The translations under genes were made by a program, and so were the position numbers. Positions 22,447 through 29,983 of a stretch of DNA of 30,082 nt are shown piece after piece (positions within the stretch are counted from its first letter, which is position 1; each line of letters starts with the position of its first letter). The stretch is from the IMG/VR virus record IMGVR_UViG_3300028925_000675, positions 1-30,082 of that record. One strand, 5' to 3'. The notes beneath the pieces are model-generated. The model saw nothing but the letters and a program-made list of their open reading frames with translations, did no database searches and was not told the DNA's origin. The DNA is from a virus.

Positions 22447-22524
22447 CTATAAAGCAAATACTACTACTGCTATTATAATAAGGATGTATATTAGAGTTAT
22501 TCTTAATCCAATGTTTTCTTCCAT
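22447..22524 (-). CDS. 25-aa membrane micropeptide
   Basis: ATG overlaps the metallophosphoesterase stop as TAATG (22522-22526). The product is MEENIGLRITLIYIL followed by IIIAVVVFAL: a short acidic N-terminus and a single membrane helix of about 18 residues. Size, topology and lysis-region location suggest a small holin, antiholin or membrane anchor; this cannot be settled by sequence. Coupled start supports translation. Confidence 0.5.
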   Translation of the reverse strand: MEENIGLRITLIYILIIIAVVVFAL

Positions 22525-23261
22525 TATAAAGGCATTAAAAGATTAATAGGAAGCGTTCCGTTATTCAAAACGACACTACAACCGATAGATTGCTTCTTAA
22601 AGTTCTTTGCGTATGCTGCTGCATAAGTAGTACAATCGACACCACACCCGACCTGCATTCCAAATACTCTGTACTTCTTTCCACAGAACCATTGTACATA
22701 AGCTAAAGTATGAGTATGACCACAAACGCTAGACATCATATTGTTTTTAGCTTTAGCCGCTGCCTGTCCTCCTTCTCCGTGTTCGTAAAGTACATCGTCA
22801 TAAGTAACTGATTCGCACCAATTCCAATTAGGAGTTCCTAAGACATCATTGTAAGACCTTATCCAAGCAGCAGGGATGCCACCTGTCATAGCCTTGCGAC
22901 TAGCCATCCTGTCGTGATTTCCAATTAGTACATCTACGGAAACATTCTCAAATGCCTTGTACCATTCACGCACTTGCTTAATAGCTAGTTTTAATTCATT
23001 TCCTGCGGACATTCCATCAGGGTCTGGCTCGTGGTATGAGAATCCGTGAGAGTCGATTATGTCGCCAATGAAAACGACTTGATTGCAATTAAAGGTTTCG
23101 TATTGTTCTAAACACCAATCAAGGTAGCCATCTAAACAGAAAGGTAAATGCAAATCTCCGATTACTAAAATGTTTCTAGTTTCAGATTCTCGCAATTTCT
23201 GTAAGGCAGCTACCTCGTGAGGTTTTAATCTGTATCTATTACTTTTTTCCACTATCAGCAA
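22524..23261 (-). CDS. Calcineurin-like metallophosphoesterase
   Basis: 245 aa. All core motifs of the family: GDLH (35-38), GDIID (66-70), GNHD (114-117), HGEGG (161-165) and GHTH (181-184), giving a two-metal site. Substrate could be a nucleotide second messenger, DNA/RNA 2',3'-phosphates or others. Similar proteins occur next to lysis genes in many flavobacterial phages; one idea is destruction of a host signalling or defence nucleotide, but that is inference. Start overlaps the holin-like gene by 23 nt; the only in-frame ATG was used. Confidence 0.9.
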   Translation of the reverse strand: MLIVEKSNRYRLKPHEVAALQKLRESETRNILVIGDLHLPFCLDGYLDWCLEQYETFNCNQVVFIGDIIDSHGFSYHEPDPDGMSAGNELKLAIKQVREWYKAFENVSVDVLIGNHDRMASRKAMTGGIPAAWIRSYNDVLGTPNWNWCESVTYDDVLYEHGEGGQAAAKAKNNMMSSVCGHTHTLAYVQWFCGKKYRVFGMQVGCGVDCTTYAAAYAKNFKKQSIGCSVVLNNGTLPINLLMPL

Positions 23262-23421
23262 TTCCTTGCCCTATAATAAGTGCAATTGCAGCTTGGAAAA
23301 GTTTTGTAGCAGTTTCTTCATCTACACCTAAATAGGTTACAATGACAGGTACTACAATAGAAGCTACTGCGTACCAGAATTTTTTGCTTTTAAGCATCGA
23401 ACTGATTAACCATTTTTTCAT
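23239..23421 (-). CDS. Putative holin (60 aa)
   Basis: A basic start (MKKWLISSMLKSKKFW), one membrane helix (about 17-33, AVASIVVPVIVTYLGV), an acidic helix (DEETATKLFQAAIALIIGQG) and a charged end (IADSGKK). This length and pattern fit small phage holins that permeabilise the inner membrane. Immediately downstream of the DUF5675 gene, which supports a lysis role. Start ATG overlaps a Lys-rich leader. Class of holin uncertain. Confidence 0.65.
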   Translation of the reverse strand: MKKWLISSMLKSKKFWYAVASIVVPVIVTYLGVDEETATKLFQAAIALIIGQGIADSGKK

Positions 23422-23423
23422 CT

Positions 23424-23972
23424 TTATTTATTTTTGATTATTAAATTAATATTTGTACCGCCTAAATTAAGTATCTCTTTCATTAATAAGTCCATAGCAA
23501 GTGTAGAGTTACCAACAAAGTTCTGTTTACTGGTCATTCCGACCAATATACAGCCCCTCGTATCTGAACTTTTATTTCCGATATGCACTAAGATATAAGA
23601 CCTATCAGGAACATCTTGCACTAACAGGTGGAGATAATCTCTAGTGCCTGATTCTCTTGGGTATCTAAGCCTTACTTTATACTGTCCTTCAGGAACACAA
23701 CTTATACTTCTTTGGTTATCTTTATAGGGCAATTCTAAGGTATCACAAAACCTTTCTCCGTTTACAAATAATTCACCGATAGTGCTTTTATCTGTAAACA
23801 TATCTCTAATCAAAAGTAGATTAACGCCCTTGACCTCTGTATTTTTGTTTATAAGCATTCTGAGATTTACTAGCATTTTTACTATGTACTCCTTTGCGCT
23901 TTTTGCTATTTGAACTAACAGTTTCAATTCCCTTATTTTTTGCCATCTCGTTTCCTCTTTTGAAAATACCAC
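23424..23972 (-). CDS. DUF5675-family protein, possible lysis enzyme
   Basis: 182 aa as an open frame. DUF5675 motifs: TIGELF (64-69), CDTLELP (76-82), SCVPEGQYKV (91-100), ILVHIGN (127-133) and DTRGCILVG (137-145). His130 and Cys141 resemble the His/Cys arrangement of L,D-transpeptidase-like enzymes, so it may act on peptidoglycan; this is inference from motifs. M1 overlaps the preceding gene by 40 nt. M33 (23876) has an AAAGGAG sequence 12 nt upstream and M39 is also possible, so the true start may be 23876 or 23858. No other endolysin was found, which makes this the leading candidate. Confidence 0.65.
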   Translation of the reverse strand: MVFSKEETRWQKIRELKLLVQIAKSAKEYIVKMLVNLRMLINKNTEVKGVNLLLIRDMFTDKSTIGELFVNGERFCDTLELPYKDNQRSISCVPEGQYKVRLRYPRESGTRDYLHLLVQDVPDRSYILVHIGNKSSDTRGCILVGMTSKQNFVGNSTLAMDLLMKEILNLGGTNINLIIKNK

Positions 23973-24115
23973 TTGTCCGCAGTATAGACTATTGATATCA
24001 CTAAAAGTATAATCTTTAAAACTACCTCAATGTTTGAGAAAGTCGCTATGCTTAATATTGTTGAGTTTAGTATCACTACATCTCCCACTTCCTTTGCTAG
24101 TGCTTTTAGTGCCAT
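23933..24115 (-). CDS. Small membrane protein (60 aa), holin-like
   Basis: Two hydrophobic segments (about 11-30, GDVVILNSTILSIATFSNIE and 31-46, VVLKIILLVISIVYTA) and a basic tail KWYFQKRKRDGKK. Probably a second lysis-related membrane protein, perhaps an antiholin. In-frame stop lies just upstream of the ATG, so this start is fixed. Overlaps the DUF5675 open frame by 40 nt unless that gene starts at M33. Confidence 0.55.
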   Translation of the reverse strand: MALKALAKEVGDVVILNSTILSIATFSNIEVVLKIILLVISIVYTADKWYFQKRKRDGKK

Positions 24116-24176
24116 CTTTTAAGTATGCTTTTAATTTAGTTTTGTTTTTCTCTTTTACTTTGTAAGTCTTTTTCAT
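24027..24176 (-). CDS. Possible 49-aa basic protein
   Basis: ATG overlaps the connector stop as TAATG. Product is very basic (MKKTYKVKEKNKTKLKAYLK onward). It overlaps the membrane-protein gene by 89 nt in another frame, which is unusual for this genome. It is either a genuine small gene or a by-product of a Lys-rich frame. Confidence 0.3.
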   Translation of the reverse strand: MKKTYKVKEKNKTKLKAYLKDGTKSTSKGSGRCSDTKLNNIKHSDFLKH

Positions 24177-24745
24177 TAATCTCCAGCGCTTAAGAAATTC
24201 CTTAATGTAAGTTTAGTTCCTTGTCTTGGTCTTTCAAGATTCATATTGGAGTAATAATTTTCTATTGACGGTCTGACATCAGCTCCCGTGTTGGTAGTAT
24301 ATTCAGGGAAACTAGCTGTATTGTTTCTTATATAGTCAATCATTCGTTCCATATAATACTCCGCAGTATTTAAAACTTCATTTCTAAGGTGTTGAGCTTC
24401 TTCAGTTGATAAAGCATTTCCAGTTTCTGAAGTCTTAGAATAAATGTTCCCATTCTCAATCTTGAAACGAAGGAATGGGAGTGCCATATATAGCGCAAAG
24501 CTCGGCAGCATCTCAGCTATGTAGTCATTAAGCAAAGTTGCATAAGCTTCATTTCCTGCATTATTGACTGTTCCTGCTACAATTAAATCTTTCAATTTCT
24601 GATTTAAGTCCGTACCAAGTTTGGTTTCTACATAGAGCTTCTGGCTCTGTTTTATATACGGGAGTAAAAGAGATGTATCGACATTTAAGCCTACTGTCGT
24701 GGAATCTTTTAAGCGTTCCTCACTTATAAAAAGTACATATGCCAT
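24176..24745 (-). CDS. Head-tail connector (DUF6712-like)
   Basis: 189 aa, mostly helical, as for gp6/DUF6712-type adaptor proteins that sit under the portal. Seen: EERLKDSTTVGLNVDTSLLL (about 9-28), PYIKQSQKLYVETKLGTDLN, LLNDYIAEMLPSFALYMALP and AEYYMERMIDYI. Position just downstream of the portal is the usual one. The C-terminal 20 residues are basic and may contact the tail. Ends by TAATG with the next ORF. Confidence 0.75.
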   Translation of the reverse strand: MAYVLFISEERLKDSTTVGLNVDTSLLLPYIKQSQKLYVETKLGTDLNQKLKDLIVAGTVNNAGNEAYATLLNDYIAEMLPSFALYMALPFLRFKIENGNIYSKTSETGNALSTEEAQHLRNEVLNTAEYYMERMIDYIRNNTASFPEYTTNTGADVRPSIENYYSNMNLERPRQGTKLTLRNFLSAGD

Positions 24746-24750
24746 AGTTT

Positions 24751-26598
24751 CTAATTGTAATATCCGTTATTAGCCATTCTTTGTGGTGCTATTGCTACTA
24801 GCTTATCATTTCGTTCTGCTGTAAATCCTTCTGACCTAGCTTTAGTGTAGCTGATTATTTGACTATCACTAATAGGTTGTTTTGCATTCCTTAATGAAGT
24901 CTTGAACAGCTTACGCAAGAAGAAATGTCTGCATTGAGGACCGCCTTTAAAAAGAAACAAATTATATGCTTTTCCATTATGTCCAAAGCCTGGATTTACG
25001 CTATTACTATTAGCATTAACTAAATTTTCTTTAGTGTATAATTTATTTGCTGCAACCATTTGCTTACAAAAACTCCTGCTTGTTCCTGATTTGTTTACTA
25101 AAAAATTATCAGTAGCGTAAACATATCTTACTTTATAGTAGTCATTAAAAGATTTATTTACTCCATCTTGACTACTCCTTTTATTTGGAGTAGATTTTAT
25201 TGTAGTTGCTAATTCTATTTTTTCACTAGCTAATTCGTTCATAATTTTTTCAAAATCAAAATCATTATGTTCTCCGTCTACTACTTCTTCATCTATCAAC
25301 TCCCAATCTTCTGACATATCCTCACCACACTCGTCTATGAACGCATCTAAGGCAGTATATTCAGTCATCTTAGTAAGTTCCTCATCAACTACTACATCTT
25401 CCTTTAGAGGTGCTAATCCGAGTTCTTCTCGTATTTCATCTTGCGTCATTACTGCCGCTAAGTCTTGATTTGTAAATCTGGTTGTTATTGGTTTAAGCTG
25501 CTCAAATCTCACGGGCATATCCATATTGTTTACTGTAAAGATTTTTTTAAGGACTTTCAAGATATGTTCTTGGAATGGTTTTACCACCGTATTGCTATAA
25601 AAATTCGCTGCACTATTCAGCTCGTCTGCATTATTTCCTAAGCCACTATCACTCTTGATTCCCATTAATATCGGACTCGTAATTCGGTGAGCCGTTAAAA
25701 TATTTTGAACCAATAATTCTTGCAAAGCCAAATACTGTTTATCGAGGTCTGAAGGAGTGATTGCTGTTATCTCAGGAGTCCTAGTCTTATCGTCGGAGAA
25801 CGTTAAAATAAATTTCCCAGCATTGTCAGCTCCTGTGAATTTATCTGTAAGGCTTTGTTCTATTTGTCTACGCTCCTCAGCAGTCGGCACGCCATTGGCG
25901 AAAGAGATTAGGAAGCTAGAACTGAAGCCTGAGTTGATGTTATTTAGGTGAAATTCAGCCACTCGCTGGTCGACTAAAGCCCAATTATTTCCAGCTACGT
26001 AATCTGGTGTATGGTATGCATTCATACTAGGACTGTACAGCCCTGTATATAAAATTTGATTAGGCGAAGTCCTGTCATTAGTATTAAAGGCAGGAACTCT
26101 ATAAGGTTTGTTCTGTCTAATATCAGACCAATCTGCTGAAACATAATACCCTTCAACTTTTCCTAGTTTATTTGGTTTTTCTGCTCTAATCTTATCCACT
26201 CCTATATGGTAGACTTCAGCGATTTGCGTCCTATCTTGCGACCAAACAACGTTAAGAGCGAACGCTCCTTGCAGCTTAAAGTCAAAAGCTATCTTTTTAA
26301 TAACTTCTTGTAGTGTTTCATTACTATTAGCTGAGTTAAAGAACTTTTTTAATTTAACAACTGCTTCTAAATCTCTTTCTTCTTCATCTTCAATTACAAT
26401 ATCTTCCCCTGCAATCATCTCTGCCGTTGCGTTAATAATAGCCGCTTGTGTACTAGAATTATAATAGAGGTCAATTAAGAACTGTGGATAGAGGTTTGCC
26501 CAATCTTCTGTTCCATAATCAATCCAATGTTTCCCACGAACTTCTGTTACTACTGGAGCTGTCGTTGTGCTTAAATTTACTGAGAGTATATTTTCCAT
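24751..26598 (-). CDS. Portal protein with MuF-like C-terminal domain
   Basis: 615 aa. Residues about 1-390 match the portal family of Bacteroidetes siphophages: HWIDYGTEDWANLYPQFLID, STQAAIINATAEMIAGEDIV, AEFHLNNINSGFSSSFLISF, HRITSPILMGIKSDSGLGNN and KPFQEHILKVLKKIF. After an acidic linker, residues about 480-615 form a small domain with SRSFCKQMVAANK and KGGPQCRHFFLRK; the FC...CRHF pattern resembles the MuF/head morphogenesis fold. This fuses portal and minor head functions. Position is downstream of capsid and the small adhesin-like genes and just before the connector. Confidence 0.85.
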   Translation of the reverse strand: MENILSVNLSTTTAPVVTEVRGKHWIDYGTEDWANLYPQFLIDLYYNSSTQAAIINATAEMIAGEDIVIEDEEERDLEAVVKLKKFFNSANSNETLQEVIKKIAFDFKLQGAFALNVVWSQDRTQIAEVYHIGVDKIRAEKPNKLGKVEGYYVSADWSDIRQNKPYRVPAFNTNDRTSPNQILYTGLYSPSMNAYHTPDYVAGNNWALVDQRVAEFHLNNINSGFSSSFLISFANGVPTAEERRQIEQSLTDKFTGADNAGKFILTFSDDKTRTPEITAITPSDLDKQYLALQELLVQNILTAHRITSPILMGIKSDSGLGNNADELNSAANFYSNTVVKPFQEHILKVLKKIFTVNNMDMPVRFEQLKPITTRFTNQDLAAVMTQDEIREELGLAPLKEDVVVDEELTKMTEYTALDAFIDECGEDMSEDWELIDEEVVDGEHNDFDFEKIMNELASEKIELATTIKSTPNKRSSQDGVNKSFNDYYKVRYVYATDNFLVNKSGTSRSFCKQMVAANKLYTKENLVNANSNSVNPGFGHNGKAYNLFLFKGGPQCRHFFLRKLFKTSLRNAKQPISDSQIISYTKARSEGFTAERNDKLVAIAPQRMANNGYYN

Positions 26599-26599
26599 T

Positions 26600-27286
26600 T
26601 TATAAAGTTGCTAGTCTATCGTTTATATTAGCCGTTAATCCTGCACTTGAACTGCTATATATTTGTACTTCTTTTATTGTACCATCAAAAGCATCATTAT
26701 CACTAAACCTTATTCCAATAGCATCAATATCAGCTGTTCCTGCTAGTGTAGGTGTTGTGCCAGTTTGAGCCACTCCGTTTTGCCATAAAGTTAAGACATT
26801 AGAAACTCTAGTGATAACTAAGTAATCATCACCAAAAGTTCCAGCATCTAAATCTAATTGAATTGCTCCTGATAAGTCCATTTTTACTGTCATCCTGATA
26901 CCACTTGCGAATTTAAATAGCTCTTTAGTAGTAGTGTTGTCTCCTAGAAAAGTTCCTGCTCCTGCAATAGCAGGGTTTACCCTAATCCCTATTGTAAAAT
27001 CTCCTGACAATTCAATTTGCCCTGTCGTTTGTAAGTTGTTAAGGTCACCTCTTACAAAAGTTAAAACTCCTGTTCCTGCATCATAAGCAGGTTGCTCTGT
27101 TGCAGTATCTTGTAACATATCATAACTATTACTAGAACTATCACGCCAAACTGAAACATCAGAACCACTAAGAGTTATCCCTACTTTGTTTTGATACCAA
27201 GCGACAAGGCTTGTTTCATCAGCAGGTGTCCATTCCCCTTGTGGTCTTATTGAAGATAAACTTAAATCTAAACCTAATTTCAACAT
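26600..27286 (-). CDS. LamG/concanavalin-like domain protein
   Basis: 228 aa, almost all one beta-sandwich. LVAWYQNKVGITLSGSDVSV, WRDSSSNSYDMLQ, DFTIGIRVNP, then FKFASGIRMTVKMDLSG, YLVITRVSNVLTLWQNGV and FDGTIKEVQIYSSS match a LamG/Laminin_G_3-like lectin fold. It could bind sugars on the cell surface from the virion. It is encoded between capsid-linked genes and the portal, an unusual place for a receptor-binding protein, so a decoration of the head is possible. Confidence 0.75.
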   Translation of the reverse strand: MLKLGLDLSLSSIRPQGEWTPADETSLVAWYQNKVGITLSGSDVSVWRDSSSNSYDMLQDTATEQPAYDAGTGVLTFVRGDLNNLQTTGQIELSGDFTIGIRVNPAIAGAGTFLGDNTTTKELFKFASGIRMTVKMDLSGAIQLDLDAGTFGDDYLVITRVSNVLTLWQNGVAQTGTTPTLAGTADIDAIGIRFSDNDAFDGTIKEVQIYSSSSAGLTANINDRLATL

Positions 27287-27289
27287 ATC

Positions 27290-27565
27290 TTATGTAGTTG
27301 GACCTTCGTGATAACCTACTCCAATACCACTAGTCAAAGTAATTGCGGTGATATTCATAAACAGGGTAGTCCCCGCAGGTAATGTCGTTACCAAGGCACT
27401 TTCACCTGTTGCATCTGCTACTGTTATTGAAGCTACTACACTTTCAACAGGGAAGTAAACACAATACCAATCTTTACTTGTTTGTGCTACTGTTGTAAAG
27501 ACTACTGTATCTCCGTTTTTACCTAGTTGCTCAGTCAAGAGCTGTTGTACGTTTTCTATTGCCAT
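27290..27565 (-). CDS. Small virion-associated protein (91 aa)
   Basis: Beta-rich: VVFTTVAQTSKDWYCVYFPV, TVADATGESALVTTLPAGT and ITLTSGIGVGYHEGPTT. No known family recognised. Sits 3 nt from the LamG gene and 24 nt after the repeat-rich structural gene, so it is probably a virion accessory or fibre part. Confidence 0.5.
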   Translation of the reverse strand: MAIENVQQLLTEQLGKNGDTVVFTTVAQTSKDWYCVYFPVESVVASITVADATGESALVTTLPAGTTLFMNITAITLTSGIGVGYHEGPTT

Positions 27566-27589
27566 TTTATTTATTTTAAAATTTTATTT

Positions 27590-28303
27590 TTATTGTCCGT
27601 AATATATATAATTAGTTTGTTCTATGCTTGCTGTTATGTTAGCCGCAACAGAAAATCCTCCACCTGTTAAAGTTACTACTGGGTTAGTCTCATAACCACT
27701 TCCAGCATAAGTGATTGTTACAGTATTAACTCCACCCCCTCCATCTATTGTGCAAGTTGCTGTCGCTTGTTGTCCTCCATTTGTTTCTGGAGCTGCTATT
27801 GTAATAGTCGGAGCAGACACATAGTTTAACCCACCCTCAACAATGGTTAAAGTTTGTACTCTTTTTGCATTTTGAATATATTGTACTTCTTCATCTCCTG
27901 CTTTTTCTGCTAAGTATAATTTTCCAATAGCTACAAGACCTTCTACTACTCCATTTTCATCACTTACAGTCAAGACATCTGTTTCCGTAGATGGTGCAGT
28001 TCTAGAGCTTAGAATAACACCTCCAACCCAACTTACTTCATATACTTCGTATTTGTAATATCCAGCAGGTTTTAAATTTATCCTTCCTGTATATCTATTA
28101 GGAGAACTATTATAGATAAAAGCCATACTAGTATATCTTTCATAAATATTCTCTATTAAAGGGTAAGCATAAAACACAGAGCCATCTAAGTCATTTATGA
28201 ATTTAACTAAATGTCTTGTCTTGTCTCCCACCTGATTGCCTATTCTATTTGCCTTAGTTTCTATAAAGGCATCAAAATTAGTTTCTCTTATTGCTTGTAT
28301 CAT
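27590..28303 (-). CDS. Structural protein with GxGY beta-repeats
   Basis: 237 aa. N-terminal half (about 1-120) is a phage-type structural domain (VKFINDLDGSVFYAYP and SPNRYTGRINLKPAGYYKYE). The C-terminal half has two repeats: GGLNYVSAPTITIAAPE and GSGYETNPVVTLTGGG, a pattern common in virion surface proteins. It opens the operon that runs through LamG, portal and connector, and has a late-promoter motif 4 nt before the ATG. Probably a head-decorating or fibre protein. Confidence 0.6.
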   Translation of the reverse strand: MIQAIRETNFDAFIETKANRIGNQVGDKTRHLVKFINDLDGSVFYAYPLIENIYERYTSMAFIYNSSPNRYTGRINLKPAGYYKYEVYEVSWVGGVILSSRTAPSTETDVLTVSDENGVVEGLVAIGKLYLAEKAGDEEVQYIQNAKRVQTLTIVEGGLNYVSAPTITIAAPETNGGQQATATCTIDGGGGVNTVTITYAGSGYETNPVVTLTGGGFSVAANITASIEQTNYIYYGQ

Positions 28304-28307
28304 ATAA

Positions 28308-28336
28308 TATATAATAGAAAAAGCTCTTATTTATTT
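28308..28336 (-). promoter_or_regulatory. Putative late promoter motif, copy E (structural operon)
   Basis: Minus strand AAATAAA, 11 nt, TCTATTATATA (28308-28318), 4 nt before the ATG of the 237-aa gene. An intrinsic terminator lies just upstream (28355-28381), so this is a terminator-promoter pair. Confidence 0.65.
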
Positions 28337-28354
28337 GCTTATTACTTTTTTTTA

Positions 28355-28381
28355 AAAGAAAAAGGTGGCAATAAGCCACCT
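28355..28381 (-). terminator. Intrinsic terminator after the tail-tube-like gene
   Basis: Minus-strand RNA AGGUGGC-UUAUU-GCCACCU followed by UUUUCUUUU: seven perfect GC-rich pairs, 5-nt loop and U tract. It ends the scaffold-capsid-tail tube transcript, 28 nt after the stop of the 28409 gene. Confidence 0.85.
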
Positions 28382-28408
28382 CAATCAAGAATATATGAAA
28401 ACTACTAA

Positions 28409-28990
28409 TTAAGAAGTTGTGATTGATACCCCCGTAAATGCTGCATTATCAAACGGGTTGGTCGTGTAATCTGCCACCATTGGGAAAGGGTCTGACTCTA
28501 AGCCATCGAAGGTAAGAGTATATCCGTTACGGTCTCCAAATCCAGCGCCAGAATCAGCAGTACCAGCATTTAATGACATAGCATTAGTTACACCCATTCC
28601 AACTATTACATCGTGTCCGTTAGCAAGAGTAGCATTTAATTGAGCAAAGCAAACCACTTGAGTTTGACCTAAAAGTTTGATTTCGTTTTGGTCTTCTTTT
28701 GTCAATCTGTTAAGTATCATATTTACAGTAGGCGTGTAGAACAAAGTGCCGTTCTCCGTGCTTCCTGTTATTGTCTCGTTTATTGTTGTAGAACCTCTTG
28801 GAACTGTATATCTATACAGCCCTCCTGTATCCATTTCAATATCTGTAATTTCTGAATTTACTACTACTATTCCTGTTCCGTCTATTGGTGCTGTAAACTG
28901 GTCATACACCCCGAAGTATATGTACTTCACGCCTCCTGATATACGATTACAGTCTAATCCACGCCCTTTACTAAGTACTCCGCAAGCCAT
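28409..28990 (-). CDS. Probable tail tube (major tail) protein
   Basis: 193 aa. Opens with MACGVLSKGRGLDCNRISGG, a start seen in structural proteins just after capsid in Bacteroidetes siphophages, then VKYIYFGVYDQF and a tube-like beta domain (MILNRLTKEDQNEIKLLGQ, VVCFAQLNATLANGHDVIV, MGVTNAMSLNAGTADSGAGF). Length fits a tail tube subunit. It is separated from the capsid gene by a stable hairpin and is followed by an intrinsic terminator, suggesting high, dosed expression. Other possibility: head decoration. Confidence 0.6.
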   Translation of the reverse strand: MACGVLSKGRGLDCNRISGGVKYIYFGVYDQFTAPIDGTGIVVVNSEITDIEMDTGGLYRYTVPRGSTTINETITGSTENGTLFYTPTVNMILNRLTKEDQNEIKLLGQTQVVCFAQLNATLANGHDVIVGMGVTNAMSLNAGTADSGAGFGDRNGYTLTFDGLESDPFPMVADYTTNPFDNAAFTGVSITTS

Positions 28991-29013
28991 AATTTTTTAT
29001 TTTTTTAAGTTAA

Positions 29014-29035
29014 GGGAGTGCTTTTACACACTCCC
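29014..29035 (-). terminator. Hairpin between capsid and tail-tube genes (attenuator or stabiliser)
   Basis: GGGAGTG (29029-29035 on minus), 8-nt loop, CACTCCC (29014-29020): seven perfect pairs. On the minus strand it is followed by UUAACUUAAAA, a poor U tract, so it may partly terminate or protect capsid mRNA. Confidence 0.5.
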
Positions 29036-29048
29036 ATTATTTTTGTTA

Positions 29049-29960
29049 TTATGATTGTCTTACAATATCAGCCCCTGTTCCTGTTTGAACACCTGCTGAA
29101 TATCTTGCGACCATTCTAATATTATCGCTTCCATCGAGAGTACTCATATCCATCAAGTTAATACGAGTCGCATCACTTAACAGGTCAGTCCCGAAGAACA
29201 AGTTTGACTTCTGAGCTACTACCATTTGATTTTCTTCCATTCCATTACATACTGCTAATTTATATCCTTCAAATAATGGTCGGTAATCACCATTCATACT
29301 ATAAGCATTCACATATCCTAAAGTTGATTGTGATGAAATGTAGTATTGGTAAGTTCTTTGACTCATATAGATATGTAAGTCCTCTTTACCTAAAGCATCA
29401 ACAGGAATTGCAGCTACCGCTGACTGTAAGTTAGATATAATATTGCCCGCAGTATAAGGTACTGCTGCTGCACCATCTTGTACAACTGTTCCATCAGGTC
29501 CTGGTAATAAAAGCCCAGTTACTGCTCCTAAAAAGCCATTGAACTGTCCTGCTACATTTGTTCCACTCCAAATAGAGTTTTCAGTTGCTTGTGCTATAAT
29601 TTCTCCCATATAAGAAATAACATAGTCATCAAAAGATGCTGGAGGTGGTGCGCCTGCACCTGCTCTCATTTGTAACGCTTCCCAGCTTGAAAGCAAAGTT
29701 TCCTTGCAAATGTCCATATTAACTTGAAGGTTTTTAGGTTCGAGTACCTTTTCGGTTAAAGCTAAAGTTCCTGCTGCTGTAAAGTCGCACGTTGCGTCTA
29801 CAACACTATTTACGGTTTGATTCAGAGCTTGGATGTTGCTCTTAAATTTAATATTTTCTATCATTGTTAGATAGTCTAACGAGTTTGATGCTTTTAAAGC
29901 GGCGCTGATGTAAAATCCTGCTGCCTTACCTGCAAAGTTTGAAGCTACTGTAATTGCCAT
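29049..29960 (-). CDS. Major capsid protein
   Basis: 303 aa, size and features of an HK97-fold capsid in Bacteroidetes phages. Seen: an N-terminal helical arm-like region, LALTEKVLEPKNLQVNMDIC (in pieces, about 66-85) before the P-domain, FDDYVISYMGEIIAQATENS, IWSGTNVAGQFNGFLG, ALGKEDLHIYMSQRTYQYYI, and YKLAVCNGMEENQMVVAQKS with NLFFGTDL. Follows scaffold across the circle junction and is followed by a tail-tube-like gene. Small size and cleavage by the XkdF-like protease are plausible; no N-terminal delta domain is present, consistent with a separate scaffold. Confidence 0.9.
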   Translation of the reverse strand: MAITVASNFAGKAAGFYISAALKASNSLDYLTMIENIKFKSNIQALNQTVNSVVDATCDFTAAGTLALTEKVLEPKNLQVNMDICKETLLSSWEALQMRAGAGAPPPASFDDYVISYMGEIIAQATENSIWSGTNVAGQFNGFLGAVTGLLLPGPDGTVVQDGAAAVPYTAGNIISNLQSAVAAIPVDALGKEDLHIYMSQRTYQYYISSQSTLGYVNAYSMNGDYRPLFEGYKLAVCNGMEENQMVVAQKSNLFFGTDLLSDATRINLMDMSTLDGSDNIRMVARYSAGVQTGTGADIVRQS

Positions 29961-29983
29961 AGTTTTGTTTTTTTAAATTATTG

